Assembly (NCBI GenBank): GCA_000512085.1
Contig: ASPP01006412.1
Location: forward strand, 1-31,119
Reading direction: 5' to 3'
DNA length: 31,119 bases
From: Reticulomyxa filosa
Lineage: Eukaryota; Foraminifera; Reticulomyxidae
The notes beneath the pieces are model-generated. The model searched no databases and was not told the origin of the DNA. It was given only the letters and a program-made list of their open reading frames with translations. Position 1 is the stretch's first letter, and the number at the start of each line of letters is the position of its first letter. Positions 29,676 to 31,119 of this stretch are shown piece by piece. The position numbers and the translations under genes were made by a program.

Positions 29676-30425
29676 TGTTCAAATATTCAAAACGTTACAA
29701 TTATATCTCAAAAAAGTAAAGAATGCAACAATATTAAAATACTCAAGATAGTATCTTTGTGTCTTGAGTTTTAGCTTTTTTCTCAGTTATTTTTGAAAGC
29801 ATTTTTTCAATTCTTTTCTATTTTCACTTTTTCTTTTTCTACTGCAGTTTATTGTTTGTACTTTGCTACAACAAGCGTTACATGAAAGAAAAGAAAAAAA
29901 AAAAATGGAAAAAGCCCCTTTTAACAGTCTTTTCAAAACATTCTTTTTCTTTCGTTTGCGATTTGCAGATTTAATGCGACAACAATTCAATTTATTTTTT
30001 TTCCAAAAATGTCATTTCACAGAGAATGCAATTTCAATACAACAAAGGTTTATAAATAATGTGGAGACATGAAGAAATAAACACAAAGACGTCAAGTAAA
30101 AGTGAGTCCAACATATGATATTCTCTTTGGCAGCAGAATATTTAATTTTTGTATTGCGTTTGATTGTTAACTTTTCGAACTTTCTATTAAAATGATCTGC
30201 TTGCTGTTATGTACATATCAACATTAAATTGAGAATCTAAGTATGTAATCGATATTGCGCAGATGTGAAAAACAGTTGGAGGTAAACATGTTGTGATTTG
30301 TTTCAGTTAAGATTGATTCAATTTAAATATTTATATGAGATGTTTTTGATTTGATTGGGGAACAAATTTACTTCATTAATTTAATTCATTAAAAAAAAAC
30401 AAACAAATATGTCAAATCGATAAAA
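29676..30425. other. AT-rich intergenic region
   Basis: Poly-A/T-rich sequence with stops in all frames. It contains the 3' flank of the WD40 gene, which reads from the right. Nothing else is supported. Confidence 0.45.
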
Positions 30426-31119
30426 TTACTGTCCCCAAATACGGATAAAACCATTGGATGAGCCATAACATAGTTTAATACAATCACTAGTATCACTTTT
30501 TTGTTTAATTTTATTTTTTAATTGAAAAAATTTAATACACAATATTTTGTCTTCTCCTTTATTATCACCTTTAATAACGTGTAATCTCTTTTTATTTGTT
30601 CGAATATCCCAAAAACGAACTATACCATCATCTGCTCCAGAACATATCACATTATAATTATTTCTTGTTACAAGTGGTGAATATTCGACAACATTTACAC
30701 TTTTTATATGTCCATTAAATATTTGAACTTGTTTACCAGAACGAAGATCCCATAAACGAATACTTTTATCTGATGATGAAGAAAATATTAAATTTTCATG
30801 TAATCCATATTTTACGCAAGTTATTTTTTCTTCATGTCCTTTCAATACACTACATTGTTTAGTTGTTTCAATATCCCAAATACTAATAGTTTTATCAGCT
30901 GATCCAGAACAAATAGTATATCCATTACCACCAATTAAACCAATACTGTTGCTTTTATTATTATCATCATTAAAACTATAACTTTGTAATGGTGAAATAT
31001 CAACACACCAAACACTATCTTTATGTTCATTAAAAGTATGTAATAATTTTGATGTTTCCATATCCCATAAACGGACGGTTTTGTCATCAGATCCAGAACA
31101 CAAATATCTACCACCATTA
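30426..31119 (-). CDS. WD40-repeat beta-propeller protein, 3' part (5' end outside window)
   Basis: One uninterrupted frame from the window edge to TAA at 30426-30428, with at least five WD40 repeats recognised by their closing strands: SGSDDKTVRLWD, SGSADKTISIWD, SSSDKSIRLWD, SGADDGIVRFWD and GSSNGFIRIWG, with GH or DH turns such as LKGHEEKITCV and FNGHIKSVNVV between them. An Asn/Ser/Gly loop (NDDNNKSNSIGLIGGNG) lengthens one blade. The chain ends right after the last WG-Q, so the propeller closes at the C-terminus. It is a protein-protein scaffold whose partner cannot be told from sequence. The sequence continues beyond 31119, so the number of blades and the start are unknown. Codons are clearly more AT-rich at third positions than in the channel gene. 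Confidence 0.9.
   Translation of the reverse strand, partial: NGGRYLCSGSDDKTVRLWDMETSKLLHTFNEHKDSVWCVDISPLQSYSFNDDNNKSNSIGLIGGNGYTICSGSADKTISIWDIETTKQCSVLKGHEEKITCVKYGLHENLIFSSSSDKSIRLWDLRSGKQVQIFNGHIKSVNVVEYSPLVTRNNYNVICSGADDGIVRFWDIRTNKKRLHVIKGDNKGEDKILCIKFFQLKNKIKQKSDTSDCIKLCYGSSNGFIRIWGQ

Noticed and set aside
29863-30072. Plus-strand frame of 69 codons
   Set aside because: Low complexity with poly-Lys and poly-Phe from A and T runs; no phase-consistent partner exon was found.
1-31119. CRISPR arrays, operons, Shine-Dalgarno sites, rRNA genes
   Set aside because: The window is eukaryotic with spliced genes; no spaced direct-repeat array or rRNA-like sequence was seen.

Overview
The window is nuclear DNA of a unicellular eukaryote. 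Its genes are split by short GT-AG introns rich in T-runs and TA repeats, its proteins carry Asn-codon repeats, and one Hsp70/Hsp110-type, one cullin and one WD40 gene are present. The combination of asparagine tracts, a STAT-type SH2 domain, WD40 genes and moderate-GC exons in very AT-rich flanks suggests an amoeboid protist. I favour a foraminiferan/rhizarian such as Reticulomyxa; this is an inference, not a proof.

Layout: 1-1206 (-) holds a decayed LTR-retrotransposon relic (gag-like part joined to an RNase H part). 2353-12431 (-) is one very large nine-exon gene, about 2950 residues, read here as a membrane sensor-channel: an unrecognised cytosolic N-terminus, two TM-Cache-like-TM sensor units, then a two-domain (two-pore-type) cation channel with two EF-hands between its halves. 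12657-17047 (+) starts only 225 bp away in divergent orientation. It encodes a disordered N-terminus, a CHAT cysteine-protease domain, an NB-ARC/STAND NTPase and a STAT-like linker plus SH2 domain. This combination looks like an undescribed innate-immune or cell-death switch.

Downstream on the + strand are an EDR2_C (DUF1336) lipid-binding-type gene (18558-20191), an Hsp110-like Hsp70 gene (20844-24076, five exons, 906 aa) and a 12-exon cullin, closest to CUL4 (24798-28183, 751 aa). A WD40 propeller gene (30426-31119, -) runs off the right end. Three weak small-gene candidates sit between them (17342-17476 -, 24170-24542 -, 29326-29675 +).

The exon chains of the EDR2, Hsp110 and cullin genes are phase-consistent throughout, which supports the splice model. 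Three single-base frame breaks in the two largest genes each fit one missing A in an A-run or Asn-codon repeat, so they are more likely sequencing errors than decay. The last exon of the CHAT gene lacks a visible AG acceptor and is the weakest junction.

Functionally the sensor-channel and the CHAT-STAND protein share a promoter region and could form a ligand-to-calcium-to-protease module, but that link is only inferred. The Hsp110 and cullin genes are ordinary proteostasis genes.
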